A DNA stretch of 64,000 bases, taken from NCBI GenBank assembly GCA_017560255.1, contig JAFYOI010000008.1:143294-207293 (forward strand), in the 5' to 3' direction. Made by a program: the position numbers and the translations under genes. Positions 33,792 through 42,258 of the stretch are shown in pieces. Each line of letters starts with the position of its first letter. Position 1 is the first letter of the stretch. Source of the stretch: Clostridia bacterium (lineage in GTDB: Bacteria; Bacillota; Clostridia; Oscillospirales; Acutalibacteraceae). Under the pieces are notes generated by a model. The model worked only from the letters and a program-made list of their open reading frames with translations, had not been told where the DNA came from and did no database searches.

Positions 33792-34400
33792 ATGAATATG
33801 ACAGCGATGTTCAAACTAAGTTATGGGTTATTTGTTCTTACCGCAAGGGATGGGGAAAAGGATAACGGTTGTATTATCAACACGGCAGCGCAGGTGACGA
33901 CAACACCCAACCGTATCACAATTGCTGTTAATAAGCAGAATTACACCCACGATATGATTGTGAAAACAGGCGTGTTCAATGTTTCAATAATTGATGAAAC
34001 CGCTCCCTTCAGCCTCTTTACAGATTTTGGTTTCAGAAGCGGTCGCGATTGCAATAAGTTTGAGGGTGTTGAGCCTAAACGCGCAGAAAATGGCGTTGCT
34101 TACGTTGATGAATTTACTTGTGCTTACATTTCGGGCAAGGTTGTTTCAAGTGTTGACCTTGGCACTCATACTCTCTTTGTTGCCGACGTTACGGATGCTC
34201 AGGTGCTCAGTGAAAACGAGCCCGTAACCTACGCTTATTATCACAAGAATATCAAACCTGCTCCCGCTCCGGTCGAGAAGAAAGAGGAGAAGGTTGCTTA
34301 CCGTTGCCGTATCTGCGGTTACGTACATGAGGGCGAATTGCCCGAAGATTTTGTTTGCCCGATATGCAAACACGGCGCATCAGATTTTGAACGCATTTAG
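33792..34400 (+). CDS. Flavin reductase-like/rubredoxin fusion (high-molecular-weight rubredoxin type)
   Basis: Electron carrier of 202 residues. Residues 1-150 are an FMN-binding flavin reductase-like domain (MFKLSYGLFVLTARDGEKDNGCIINTA..., NVSIIDETAPFSLFTDFGFRSGRDCNKF). A Pro/Glu linker leads to a rubredoxin at about 165-202 with two CxxC knuckles, YRCRICGYVHEG and FVCPICKHGASDFE. Such fusions feed flavodiiron proteins or peroxide reductases in anaerobes. ATG 33792 follows AAAGGAGAG. The Fur-like operator ties it to iron or oxidative stress. Confidence 0.9.
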   Translation: MNMTAMFKLSYGLFVLTARDGEKDNGCIINTAAQVTTTPNRITIAVNKQNYTHDMIVKTGVFNVSIIDETAPFSLFTDFGFRSGRDCNKFEGVEPKRAENGVAYVDEFTCAYISGKVVSSVDLGTHTLFVADVTDAQVLSENEPVTYAYYHKNIKPAPAPVEKKEEKVAYRCRICGYVHEGELPEDFVCPICKHGASDFERI

Positions 34401-34436
34401 TGCGGTGCCATTTATGGTACTCACGTAAAAATAGAG

Positions 34437-34465
34437 TTGTTTTTTCCCTCCGTATACTGTATAAT
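34437..34465 (+). promoter_or_regulatory. Promoter of the DUF4364 gene
   Basis: TTGTTT, 17-base spacer, TATAAT, 25 bases before ATG 34491. Confidence 0.65.
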
Positions 34466-34490
34466 GCTATAGTATATGGAGGGATTATTT

Positions 34491-35045
34491 ATGGAGTTTG
34501 ACGCTTTTTCAAATAATATTGAGCCGGGCGGATTGAGAAACCGCACCGAAATTAAAATCTTTATCTGTTATCTTCTGACAAGCGTTCCGTCACCGTTGAC
34601 CCGCGGACAGATTAATGGAATTGTCGGCGATTACGGTATTGCAAACTTTTTTGAGGTTAACGATGCACTTGATTCGTTGGCGGAAACGGGAGTGATAGCA
34701 ACAACTCAGCCTGATTGCTTCACGGGTACTGAAAAGGCAAAGACGGTTGCGGATGCGCTTGACGTTTCCTTGCCTTTTACGGTCAGACAACAGGCGGTTG
34801 ATGCGGCTATGAAGTTGCTTGCCAAAATTAAGAGGGAGAGCGACAATATTGCAGAAATCAAGAAAAATGACAACGGATATTCGGTCGTTTGTCGGGTTAT
34901 GGATAATGGAGTCTGCCTGATGGGGCTTGAGGTTTACGTTGCTGACATCCTGCAGGCAGAGCACACGAAACAGTATTTTCTTGAAAACGCCACAAAAGTG
35001 TATAAGGACGTAATTTCTTCCGTTACAGGTACGGAAGAATTATAA
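34491..35045 (+). CDS. DUF4364 family protein (winged-helix-like)
   Basis: A 184-residue cytoplasmic protein. The N-terminal part NRTEIKIFICYLLTSVPSPLTRGQINGIVGDYGIANFFEVNDALDSLAETGVI has a winged-helix shape, typical of DUF4364 proteins of Clostridia, which are thought to be regulators. The role is unknown. ATG 34491 follows GGAGGGATT. Monocistronic with its own promoter and terminator. Confidence 0.8.
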   Translation: MEFDAFSNNIEPGGLRNRTEIKIFICYLLTSVPSPLTRGQINGIVGDYGIANFFEVNDALDSLAETGVIATTQPDCFTGTEKAKTVADALDVSLPFTVRQQAVDAAMKLLAKIKRESDNIAEIKKNDNGYSVVCRVMDNGVCLMGLEVYVADILQAEHTKQYFLENATKVYKDVISSVTGTEEL

Positions 35046-35051
35046 AAAGCA

Positions 35052-35082
35052 AAACTCGGGACTAAATCTCCCGAGTTTTATT
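35052..35082 (+). terminator. Terminator after the DUF4364 gene
   Basis: AAACTCGGGA pairs with TCCCGAGTTT around a 7-base loop, followed by a T-rich tail. Confidence 0.85.
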
Positions 35083-35083
35083 G

Positions 35084-35112
35084 TTGACAAAATGATGATG
35101 AGGTAGTATTTT
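35084..35112 (+). promoter_or_regulatory. Promoter of the duplicated-domain lipoprotein gene
   Basis: TTGACA, 17-base spacer, TATTTT, 47 bases before ATG 35160. Confidence 0.6.
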
Positions 35113-35159
35113 TGTAGTATAAAGATGCGCTCAATCGGCGCAATATGGGAGGTAATAAA

Positions 35160-36044
35160 ATGAAGAAAATCGTTTCAGTTGTTCTTGTGATTATGCTTGT
35201 ATTTATTTGTGCGGCTTGTGGAACAACGGACAACACTACCACAACAACTCAGCACAATCAGAATCAATCCGGTAATAACCAGGGTAATGAGGTTGCTTTT
35301 GAAAACGTACTTGTTGCCGATACCGATGATTGCCGTATCGAAATTGTAGGCTCTGAACAGGATGTACTTTGGGGTTATACCCTCAAAGTTAAACTTGAAA
35401 ACAAGTCCGATAAAAATTATACGTTTGCCGTTGATGATGCTGTAATAAACGGTGTTCAGTGCGATACTATTTTCGCAAAGGACGTTGCGGCAGGGAAGAA
35501 AGCAAATGACTCAATCGTGTTCAGCGACGATGATCTGGAACAGAACGAAATCGGACAGTATACAGATATTGAACTTACTTTCAGAGTGTATGACAGTGAA
35601 GACTGGACTGCCGACGACGTGCTTGTAAAGACGGTTCACGTTTATCCGCTTGGTAAAGAGGAAGCAATGATGTTTGACAGGGGAATTCTCCCGACCGACG
35701 ATGTGCTTGTTGACAACGACTACGTTACGGTACTTGTTACAGGCTATGATGAAAGTGATTTCTGGGGCTACGGAGTTAAGTTGTTTGTGATTAACAAAAC
35801 CGATACGGAGGTTATGTTCAGTGCGGACGACGTGTCGGTTAACGGAATAATGGTTGATCCGTACTTTGCAACAACTGTCCTTCCCGGTAAGTGTCGTTTC
35901 AGCACAATGTCGTGGTTTGATACTGATTTTGAAGAAAACGAAATTACCGAAGTTGAGGAAATTGAGTTTACGCTCAGAGCATACGATAATGAGGATTGGG
36001 GCGCAAGCGATTTTGCAAATGTAAAAATAACACTTAATCCGTAA
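35160..36044 (+). CDS. Lipoprotein with two tandem beta domains
   Basis: A 294-residue lipoprotein with lipobox ICAAC and a Thr/Gln/Asn tether. Two homologous domains of about 110 residues follow. They share the pattern WGYxxKxxxxNKxxxxxxFxxDDxxxNGxxxDxxFA, then DxxxxENEI and ExxFxxRxYDxEDW. This suggests an internal duplication of an Ig-like or FxLYD-type fold. No known family was assigned. ATG 35160 follows GGGAGG; the ATG at 35145 lies before that site. Its substrate or partner is unknown. Confidence 0.8.
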   Translation: MKKIVSVVLVIMLVFICAACGTTDNTTTTTQHNQNQSGNNQGNEVAFENVLVADTDDCRIEIVGSEQDVLWGYTLKVKLENKSDKNYTFAVDDAVINGVQCDTIFAKDVAAGKKANDSIVFSDDDLEQNEIGQYTDIELTFRVYDSEDWTADDVLVKTVHVYPLGKEEAMMFDRGILPTDDVLVDNDYVTVLVTGYDESDFWGYGVKLFVINKTDTEVMFSADDVSVNGIMVDPYFATTVLPGKCRFSTMSWFDTDFEENEITEVEEIEFTLRAYDNEDWGASDFANVKITLNP

Positions 36045-36048
36045 AATA

Positions 36049-36082
36049 AATAAACCGCTATGGATTACCATAGCGGTTTTGC
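36049..36082 (+). terminator. Bidirectional terminator, lipoprotein gene and tRNA cluster
   Basis: AAACCGCTATGG with CCATAGCGGTTT around ATTA, T-rich on both sides. It ends the lipoprotein gene and, on the minus strand, the tRNA operon. Confidence 0.9.
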
Positions 36083-36092
36083 TTTATTTATA

Positions 36093-36167
36093 TGGCTGGG
36101 GTGGCAGGATTTGAACCTACGAATGACGGAGTCAAAGTCCGTTGCCTTACCCCTTGGCTACACCCCA
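36093..36167 (-). tRNA. tRNA-Gln (anticodon TTG)
   Basis: Minus-strand cloverleaf with acceptor TGGGGTG/CACCCCA, anticodon loop CTTTGAC (TTG), T loop TTCAAAT, discriminator G and encoded CCA. Last of the four-tRNA operon. Confidence 0.95.
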
Positions 36168-36191
36168 ATAGATGACAGAGGCACGGTTTTA

Positions 36192-36269
36192 TGGGGTGGG
36201 ATATGGGATTCGAACCCACGACCTCCAGTGCCACAAACTGGCGCTCTAACCAGCTGAACTAATCCCACC
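36192..36269 (-). tRNA. tRNA-His (anticodon GTG)
   Basis: Acceptor GTGGGAT/ATCCCAC, anticodon loop TTGTGGC (GTG), T loop TTCGAAT, encoded CCA. The extra 5' G opposite discriminator C, diagnostic of tRNA-His, is present. Confidence 0.95.
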
Positions 36270-36274
36270 ACAGT

Positions 36275-36351
36275 TGGCGCGCTTGAAGGGACTCGAACCC
36301 CTGACCTACTGCTTAGAAGGCAGTTGCTCTATCCAGCTGAGCTACAAGCGC
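36275..36351 (-). tRNA. tRNA-Arg (anticodon TCT)
   Basis: Acceptor GCGCTTG/CAAGCGC, anticodon loop CTTCTAA (TCT), T loop TTCGAGT, encoded CCA. Confidence 0.95.
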
Positions 36352-36374
36352 ATATATAACAGGCATAAAACCGA

Positions 36375-36448
36375 TGGAGCGGGTGATGGGAATCGAACCC
36401 ACACAACCAGCTTGGAAGGCTGGGATTCTACCATTGAACTACACCCGC
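36375..36448 (-). tRNA. tRNA-Gly (anticodon TCC)
   Basis: Acceptor GCGGGTG/CACCCGC, anticodon loop CTTCCAA (TCC), T loop TTCGATT, encoded CCA. First tRNA of the operon. Confidence 0.95.
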
Positions 36449-36479
36449 ATATTATATTGCTGCATCCGCAACAAAGTGT

Positions 36480-36508
36480 ATTCTAACAAAATACTTTATC
36501 AATGTCAA
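36480..36508 (-). promoter_or_regulatory. Promoter of the tRNA operon
   Basis: On the minus strand TTGACA, 17-base spacer, TAGAAT, about 32 bases upstream of tRNA-Gly. Drives Gly-Arg-His-Gln as one transcript. Confidence 0.85.
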
Positions 36509-36539
36509 TACTTTTTAAAAAAATTTCCTCTACAATCAT

Positions 36540-36578
36540 TGTCAAACGTTTGACATTTGTGTCATTTATAAGTATAAT
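36540..36578 (+). promoter_or_regulatory. Promoter with perfect palindrome, dCMP deaminase/lon
   Basis: TTGACA (36550-36555), 17-base spacer, TATAAT. The -35 is the right arm of a perfect 16-base palindrome, TGTCAAACGTTTGACA (36540-36555), a probable repressor site. Confidence 0.75.
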
Positions 36579-36632
36579 TTTACTTATTACTAAAATAGGG
36601 AAAGTATTTTGTAAAAAGGAGTTAGTGTTATT

Positions 36633-37130
36633 ATGCCTAAAAGAAACGACTATATTTCGTGGGATGAATATTTTATGGGAATTGCTCTTTTGTCAGCAAA
36701 AAGAAGTAAGGATCCGAGTACGCAGGTTGGCGCTTGCATAGTAAATTCAAACAATAAGATTATGTCCGTTGGCTACAATGGATTTCCCCTCGGCTGTAAC
36801 GATGATGAGTTCCCGTGGGAGCGCAGTGGTGAGGAGTATGATACAAAGTATCCATACGTTTGTCACGCTGAACTTAACGCGATTCTCAACTGTGCGGGCG
36901 GAGGACTTTCCGGCTGCACAATATACGTTGCATTGTTCCCTTGTAACGAGTGTGCAAAAGCAATTATTCAGTCGGGCATCAAAAGGGTTGTTTACTTGTC
37001 TGATAAATACGACGGTACACCCTCCGTGCGTGCTTCAAAGAGGATGTTTGAACACGCGGGCGTTGAGTATAAGAAACTTGAAACGTCCGGCGCTGATATA
37101 GTGATTTCGTTTGACGAAAGCAAAGTGTAA
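36633..37130 (+). CDS. comEB: Deoxycytidylate (dCMP) deaminase
   Basis: Zn-dependent deamination of dCMP to dUMP for dTTP supply. The 165 residues begin with the family's SWDEYFMGIALLSAKRSKDPSTQVGACIV and contain the zinc site HAELNAI plus PCNEC. The N-terminal block separates it from cytidine and guanine deaminases. ATG 36633 follows AAAAGGAG. It lies 25 bases before lon and probably shares its transcript. Confidence 0.93.
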   Translation: MPKRNDYISWDEYFMGIALLSAKRSKDPSTQVGACIVNSNNKIMSVGYNGFPLGCNDDEFPWERSGEEYDTKYPYVCHAELNAILNCAGGGLSGCTIYVALFPCNECAKAIIQSGIKRVVYLSDKYDGTPSVRASKRMFEHAGVEYKKLETSGADIVISFDESKV

Positions 37131-37155
37131 TTTTATTTTATCGGAGATTTAAAAA

Positions 37156-39570
37156 ATGGGAAATACAAAAGAAATTATCAAGGAAGCAGCAGTTTTGCCA
37201 ATCGTCGCGTTGCGCGGACTTGTGCTGTTTCCCAACAGTATTATGCATTTTGAAGTTGGCAGGAAGAAGTCTGTTCTTGCAATCAATGCCGCAGTAAGTG
37301 ACGGCAGTGATATTTTTCTTGTGCCGCAGAAAAGTGTTTTTGACGACGACCCGCAACCGAGCCAGATAAGTGAAATCGGCGTTATTGCGTGTATAAAACA
37401 TATCGTAAAAATTGCCCCCGACAACATCCGTGTTGTAGTTGAGGGTAAGCATCGCGCGTTCATAAGCGATTTTATGAAAACAAAGCCCTACCTCAAGGGT
37501 GAAGTTATGCCGTTTGATACCTATCCTGTGACCGCGAATGAGGAACATCACACGGCACTTGTACGTCAGGCGAAGAAACTTTTCGAAAAGTATGCGCGAG
37601 TTGCGGCGGGCAAAATTTCTCCCGACGTTGTTATGAACGTTATGGAGGCAAAGCGTGCCGGTAGGCTTGCCGACTATATTGCCTCAAATATAATGCTTGA
37701 TTTTGAATATAAACTTGAACTTCTCGGTTGCCTTGATCCTATGGCACGCCTCAGCCGCCTTTGCGTGATACTCAGCAAGGAGATTGCGCTTCTGAGCATC
37801 GAGAAAGAAATTCAGGACAAAGTGCAGGAACAGATTGATGAAAATCAAAGGGAATATTTCCTGCGCGAACAGATGAAAATAATAACAAAAGAACTTGGCG
37901 AGGATGCGAACAATTTTGACGATGGTAAAGAGTTTGCAAACAAAATCCGCGCACTGAAACTTCATGAGGAAACTGAGGAGAAACTTCTTAAAGAGGCAGA
38001 CAAACTATCCCGTATGCCCGAAACGGCTCATGAGGCGATGGTTGCAAGAAATTATCTTGAAACCTGTTTGTCTTTGCCGTGGAATATTTCAACAAAGGAC
38101 AAGACCGATATTGCCAGAGCGAGCAAGGTGCTTGACCGTGACCACTATGGTCTTGAAAAAGTCAAGGAGAGAATTCTTGAAATGATTGCGGTGCGTGCCC
38201 TTTCTGATCAGAATACGGGACAGATTATCTGTCTTGTCGGCCCGCCCGGTGTTGGTAAAACGTCCATCGCGCGCAGTGTCGCAACCGCTATGGGTAAAAA
38301 ATATGCAAGAATTTCCTTGGGCGGCGTGCGTGATGAGGCGGAGATAAGAGGCCACAGAAGAACGTATATCGGCGCAATGACGGGCAGAATTATGAGCGCC
38401 GTAATTCAGGCAAAGAGCAATAATGCACTCATTTTGCTTGATGAAATTGATAAACTCGGCGCTGATTATAAGGGTGACCCATCCTCAGCGCTTCTGGAAG
38501 CACTTGACCCCGAACAGAACGGTACTTTCTGTGACCATTATATTGACGTGCCATTTGATCTGAGCAGGATATTGTTTATGACAACGGCAAACTCTGTCGA
38601 TACAATTCCTGCACCGCTTCTTGACAGAATGGAAGTAATTGAACTGCCGAGTTACACCGCGCAGGAGAAATTCCATATCTGCAAAAAGCACATTATTCCC
38701 AAACAGATCGGTAAAAACGGACTTTCTTCCAAACAACTGAAAATTTCCGATGACGCTATCCGTGTGATTATCGATGGATATACCCGTGAGGGTGGCGTGA
38801 GAAATCTTGAACGCCTCATCGGTAAAATCTGTCGCAAGACTGCAAAGGAGATTGTTGGCGGACTCAGTGAAAAAGTTTCTGTGAAACCCGACAATATCGA
38901 AAAATTCCTCGGCGCGCAGAAGTTTAAACGCGATGCAGGCGGCGACAAAGATGAGATAGGTGTTGTAAACGGCCTTGCGTGGACGGCGGTCGGTGGTGAA
39001 ATGCTCAAAATTGAGGTTGTTGTGCTTGAAGGCACGGGTAAACTTGAACTTACGGGCTCTCTCGGTGACGTTATGAAGGAGAGCGCGAAAGCGGCGCTCA
39101 GTTACGTGCGAAGCAGGGTAAAGAAACTTGATATTGACCCCGATTTCTATAAAAACAAAGATATACATATTCACGTGCCTGAGGGCGCAGTGCCCAAAGA
39201 TGGCCCCTCGGCAGGTGTTACAATCACAACCGCGCTTGTTTCTGCGCTCACAGGTCTGCCCGCAAAGCATGACGTTGCAATGACGGGTGAAGTTACCCTC
39301 ACGGGCAGAGTGCTTACAATCGGCGGCTTGCGTGAAAAGAGTATGGCGGCATATCTTACGGGTAAGAAAACAGTGTTTGTCCCTATGGGTAACAAGTCGG
39401 ATATTGAAGAAATTTCCGATGAAGTTCGCCGTAACGTTGAGTTTGTACCCGTTGAAAACGTTGATGAGATTATTGACAGAGCGCTTGTTTTCCCCAACAA
39501 ATCGGCGCGTTCCGATATGTCTATTCTTGTTGAAGAGCCGAAGGGCAATTTCAACGCGGTTATGCAATAA
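37156..39570 (+). CDS. lon: ATP-dependent protease Lon (LonA)
   Basis: Cytoplasmic AAA+ serine protease for misfolded and regulatory proteins. The 804-residue protein has a LAN N-domain (LPIVALRGLVLFPNSIMHFEVGR), Walker A GPPGVGKTS at about 362-370, Walker B LILLDEIDKLG and a protease domain with catalytic Ser685 in PKDGPSAGVT and the Lys in GLREKSMAA. All parts are intact. The gene follows dCMP deaminase and is 25 bases ahead of engB. The palindrome at 36540 may control the group. Confidence 0.97.
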   Translation: MGNTKEIIKEAAVLPIVALRGLVLFPNSIMHFEVGRKKSVLAINAAVSDGSDIFLVPQKSVFDDDPQPSQISEIGVIACIKHIVKIAPDNIRVVVEGKHRAFISDFMKTKPYLKGEVMPFDTYPVTANEEHHTALVRQAKKLFEKYARVAAGKISPDVVMNVMEAKRAGRLADYIASNIMLDFEYKLELLGCLDPMARLSRLCVILSKEIALLSIEKEIQDKVQEQIDENQREYFLREQMKIITKELGEDANNFDDGKEFANKIRALKLHEETEEKLLKEADKLSRMPETAHEAMVARNYLETCLSLPWNISTKDKTDIARASKVLDRDHYGLEKVKERILEMIAVRALSDQNTGQIICLVGPPGVGKTSIARSVATAMGKKYARISLGGVRDEAEIRGHRRTYIGAMTGRIMSAVIQAKSNNALILLDEIDKLGADYKGDPSSALLEALDPEQNGTFCDHYIDVPFDLSRILFMTTANSVDTIPAPLLDRMEVIELPSYTAQEKFHICKKHIIPKQIGKNGLSSKQLKISDDAIRVIIDGYTREGGVRNLERLIGKICRKTAKEIVGGLSEKVSVKPDNIEKFLGAQKFKRDAGGDKDEIGVVNGLAWTAVGGEMLKIEVVVLEGTGKLELTGSLGDVMKESAKAALSYVRSRVKKLDIDPDFYKNKDIHIHVPEGAVPKDGPSAGVTITTALVSALTGLPAKHDVAMTGEVTLTGRVLTIGGLREKSMAAYLTGKKTVFVPMGNKSDIEEISDEVRRNVEFVPVENVDEIIDRALVFPNKSARSDMSILVEEPKGNFNAVMQ

Positions 39571-39595
39571 TTTACAGTAAAAAGGAGAGGGCGGA

Positions 39596-40195
39596 ATGAA
39601 ATTTAATACTGCGGCTTTTGAGGCGGCTTACGGTACGTTTGAGCAACTGCCGAAGTCAGATTTTCCCGAGGTTGTTTTTTCGGGACGTTCCAACGTCGGT
39701 AAATCCTCTTTGCTCAATAAGATTTTTGCCCGCAAAGCACTTGCAAGGGTAAGTTCCGTGCCGGGCAAGACAATAACAATCAATTTTTATCGTGTCGGTG
39801 ATGTCCGCTTTGCAGATTTGCCGGGATACGGTTATGCAAAAGTACCGATGAAGGAAAAAGTGCGCTGGAGTAATATGATGGAAGGTTACTTTTCATCGGA
39901 CAGGGATATAAGGCTTGTCGTTCAACTGATTGATATGCGTCATTCTCCTACAGCGGACGATATTTCAATGCTCCATTTTCTCAAGGAACTCAATTTCCCT
40001 TTTATCGTTGTGTTGACAAAGAGTGATAAACTCAAAAAAATGGAGAGACTAAGAAGGCTTGAGGCTCTTGAGGAAGAACTTGCGTTCTTGGAGGGCGTGA
40101 CAGTTATTCCGTTTTCTTCCGAAAACGGCGAGGGCGTTGAAGAAGTCAGAAAGCAGATTGAAGAATACTGCATAAATGAAGGAGTGACGGAATAA
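39596..40195 (+). CDS. engB: Ribosome biogenesis GTPase EngB/YsxC
   Basis: Essential GTPase in 50S subunit assembly, 199 residues. G1 GRSNVGKSSLLN, G3 DLPGYGYAKV, G4 TKSDK and G5 SSENG are all visible. ATG 39596 follows AAAGGAGAGGG. The lon-engB order is common in Firmicutes. Its stop codon shares a base with the lysA start. Confidence 0.96.
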   Translation: MKFNTAAFEAAYGTFEQLPKSDFPEVVFSGRSNVGKSSLLNKIFARKALARVSSVPGKTITINFYRVGDVRFADLPGYGYAKVPMKEKVRWSNMMEGYFSSDRDIRLVVQLIDMRHSPTADDISMLHFLKELNFPFIVVLTKSDKLKKMERLRRLEALEEELAFLEGVTVIPFSSENGEGVEEVRKQIEEYCINEGVTE

Positions 40196-41493
40196 TGAAT
40201 ATATCAGAAAGTTTTGGCTGTAATGAAAAAGGCCACCTCACAATCGGCGGTGCAGACGCCGTTGAACTTGCAAAGGAGTATTCAACTCCGCTTTACGTGC
40301 TTGACGAGCAGGAGATAAGAAAAAATTGCCGTGGCTTCGTAAATTCTATGAATGAATATTACGGTGGCAACGGACTTGTGCTTTATGCGAGCAAGGCGTT
40401 TTCCTGCAAGGAAATGTACCGCATTGTTATGAGCGAGGGGATGGGTGCTGACGTTGTTTCGGGCGGTGAGATTTACACCGCACTCAAAGCGGGATTCCCG
40501 ATGGACAAGATTTATTTTCACGGCAACAATAAGACTTATGATGAACTTGTGTTTGCGATAGAATCGGGTGTAGGCAGAATTGTTGTTGATAATATTTTCG
40601 AACTTGAAACCCTCAATTCTCTTGCCGCAAAGTACGGCAAAAAGATTGACGTGCTTTTGAGAATCAAACCCGGTGTAAACGCTCATACGCATGATTTTGT
40701 AAGAACGGGACAAATTGACTCAAAGTTCGGTTTTGCGCTTGAAACGGGTGAGGCGATGGAGGCAATCAAGGCGGCAAATGCATCCGTGGGAATTAACCTT
40801 GTCGGCATTCATTGTCATATCGGTTCGCAGATTTTTGATATTTCACCGTTTGAATATGCGGCAAAGGTAATGCTCGAATTTATTGAGAAGATTGAAAAGG
40901 ACGAGGGAATTGAGATTGTTGAACTCAACCTCGGCGGCGGTTTTGGCATCAAATATCTTGACAGTGACAACCCTGCACCTTTCCAGAATTATATGGAGCG
41001 CGTGTCAAAGGTTATAAAAAGCGAATGTGCTGCAAGAGAAATTAAAACTCCCTATATCCTCATTGAGCCGGGACGAGCAATCGTCGGCGCGGCAGGCGCA
41101 ACGCTTTACACAATCGGCGCGGTGAAAGAAATTCCCGACATCCGTACCTACGTCACGGTTGACGGCGGTATGAACGACAACCCGAGGTACATTCTTTATA
41201 AGTCCGAGTATGAGGCGGCGGTTGCCGACAAATTCTCACAGGAGAGGGATTTCACGGTCACAATTGCGGGCAAATGTTGCGAGAGCGGCGATCTTATCCA
41301 GGAGAATACAAAAATTCAGAAACCCGAAATCGGTGACACGCTTGCCGTTTTCTCCACGGGCGCATACAATTACTCAATGGCGTCCAATTACAACCGTATT
41401 CCTCGCCCCGCAACCGTAATGGTAAATAACGGCGAGTCAAGAGTTATCATCAAAAGAGAAACTTATGAGGACATCATCCGCAACGATGTGTAA
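40195..41493 (+). CDS. lysA: Diaminopimelate decarboxylase
   Basis: PLP-dependent decarboxylation of meso-diaminopimelate to lysine. The 432-residue enzyme has the PLP lysine in VLYASKAFSCKEM, HCHIGSQI, ELNLGGGFGI, EPGRAIVG and the C-terminal active-site CCESGDLI. The TAATG junction couples it to engB. Followed by a strong hairpin terminator that is duplicated at 42259. Confidence 0.97.
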   Translation: MNISESFGCNEKGHLTIGGADAVELAKEYSTPLYVLDEQEIRKNCRGFVNSMNEYYGGNGLVLYASKAFSCKEMYRIVMSEGMGADVVSGGEIYTALKAGFPMDKIYFHGNNKTYDELVFAIESGVGRIVVDNIFELETLNSLAAKYGKKIDVLLRIKPGVNAHTHDFVRTGQIDSKFGFALETGEAMEAIKAANASVGINLVGIHCHIGSQIFDISPFEYAAKVMLEFIEKIEKDEGIEIVELNLGGGFGIKYLDSDNPAPFQNYMERVSKVIKSECAAREIKTPYILIEPGRAIVGAAGATLYTIGAVKEIPDIRTYVTVDGGMNDNPRYILYKSEYEAAVADKFSQERDFTVTIAGKCCESGDLIQENTKIQKPEIGDTLAVFSTGAYNYSMASNYNRIPRPATVMVNNGESRVIIKRETYEDIIRNDV

Positions 41494-41502
41494 TTAAAAA
41501 TC

Positions 41503-41537
41503 AAAAGCCGTGACGAATCAATCGTCACGGCTTTTTT
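41503..41537. terminator. Terminator of lysA, repeat copy 1
   Basis: AAAAGCCGTGACGA with TCGTCACGGCTTTT around ATCAA, then T residues; acts in both directions. The surrounding sequence from 41498 to about 41539 recurs almost exactly at 42255-42298. Confidence 0.92.
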
Positions 41538-41967
41538 TATTAAATAGATTTATTACTTTTTTTCTTTTTTGTTCTGCAAGATTTTTAAATGTACTTGCAC
41601 CGCCAAAATTATATTTTACATAAGTGACCACATAATCGCTTTTATTTATCATCCATTTGTTCCGTTCAATTATGGCGTATTTACGGGGTACATTATCCAA
41701 TATTTCCGGATAAATGCTTTGATTGTGATAGTCTGCTTTCTGTGTTTTGCACGGCATATAAGCAAGTACGACCCAATAATTTATATGTGGGTAATTAATT
41801 TTTAATGATTGCAGAGTTTTTCTTGCAATATAATCGAAGTTACCATTATTGCCAACATAGAAAAAATTTACATTTTTGTTTTCTATTAAGTCTGTCAGAA
41901 CGTGCCGAAGGGAGTGCTCAATATCGTTTGAGCAATCTCTGTGACCAAAAAACGTGCAACTACTCAT
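41518..41967 (-). CDS. SLOG-superfamily protein (YpsA/DprA-like fold)
   Basis: A 149-residue protein beginning MSSCTFFGHRDCSNDI, with FFYVGNNGNFDYIARKTLQSL, then INYWVVLAYMPCK and, near the end, VTYVKYNFGGASTFKNLAEQK. The GHRD, VGNNGxFD and GGA elements match SLOG-type nucleotide-binding Rossmann proteins that are common on mobile DNA and near defence or nucleotide-signalling genes. Its own activity is unknown. The gene is A/T-rich and divergent from an XRE regulator. Its stop lies inside the duplicated terminator. Confidence 0.7.
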   Translation of the reverse strand: MSSCTFFGHRDCSNDIEHSLRHVLTDLIENKNVNFFYVGNNGNFDYIARKTLQSLKINYPHINYWVVLAYMPCKTQKADYHNQSIYPEILDNVPRKYAIIERNKWMINKSDYVVTYVKYNFGGASTFKNLAEQKRKKVINLFNKKSRDD

Positions 41968-41989
41968 ACGCCAAATCTTCCTTATGCAT

Positions 41990-42046
41990 GGGGATTATAT
42001 CCCCTTAATAATTAAGATTATAGTCCCCATAATAAAAATGTCAAGG
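41990..42046 (-). promoter_or_regulatory. Divergent promoter/operator of the SLOG/XRE pair
   Basis: On the minus strand TTGACA (42041-42046), 16-base spacer, TATAAT reads toward the SLOG gene. Two matching boxes occur: the palindrome GGGGATTATATCCCC (41990-42004) and GGGGACTATAATC (42016-42028, minus strand), suitable for the XRE protein. Confidence 0.6.
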
Positions 42047-42056
42047 AGGGGACGTT

Positions 42057-42257
42057 ATGATAGTTTTTGATAAACTTTGGGTAACGATGAAAAATAAAGG
42101 TGTTTCAACGTACATGTTGCGAGAAAAATGCGGTATTGACAGCAAAACTATACGCCGTCTTAAAGCCAATGAGAATGTTGAAACAAAGACGCTTGACAAA
42201 CTTTGTTCTGTTCTGGAATGTAGGATAGAAGATATTGCAGAGTTTATAAATGAGTAA
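42057..42257 (+). CDS. Cro/C1-type transcriptional regulator
   Basis: A 66-residue single-domain helix-turn-helix protein (LWVTMKNKGVSTYMLREKCGIDSKTIRRLKANENVETKTLDKLCSVLECRIEDIAEFI), HTH_26-like. ATG 42057 follows AAGGAGGGG. Divergent from the SLOG-like gene and probably its repressor through the GGGGATTATA boxes (inference). Its end lies at the second terminator copy. Confidence 0.85.
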   Translation: MIVFDKLWVTMKNKGVSTYMLREKCGIDSKTIRRLKANENVETKTLDKLCSVLECRIEDIAEFINE

Positions 42258-42258
42258 A

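Noticed and set aside
38485..39567. 360-codon minus-strand frame inside lon
   Set aside because: It is the antisense shadow of a clearly functional lon gene, rich in His, Phe and Arg as such shadows are.
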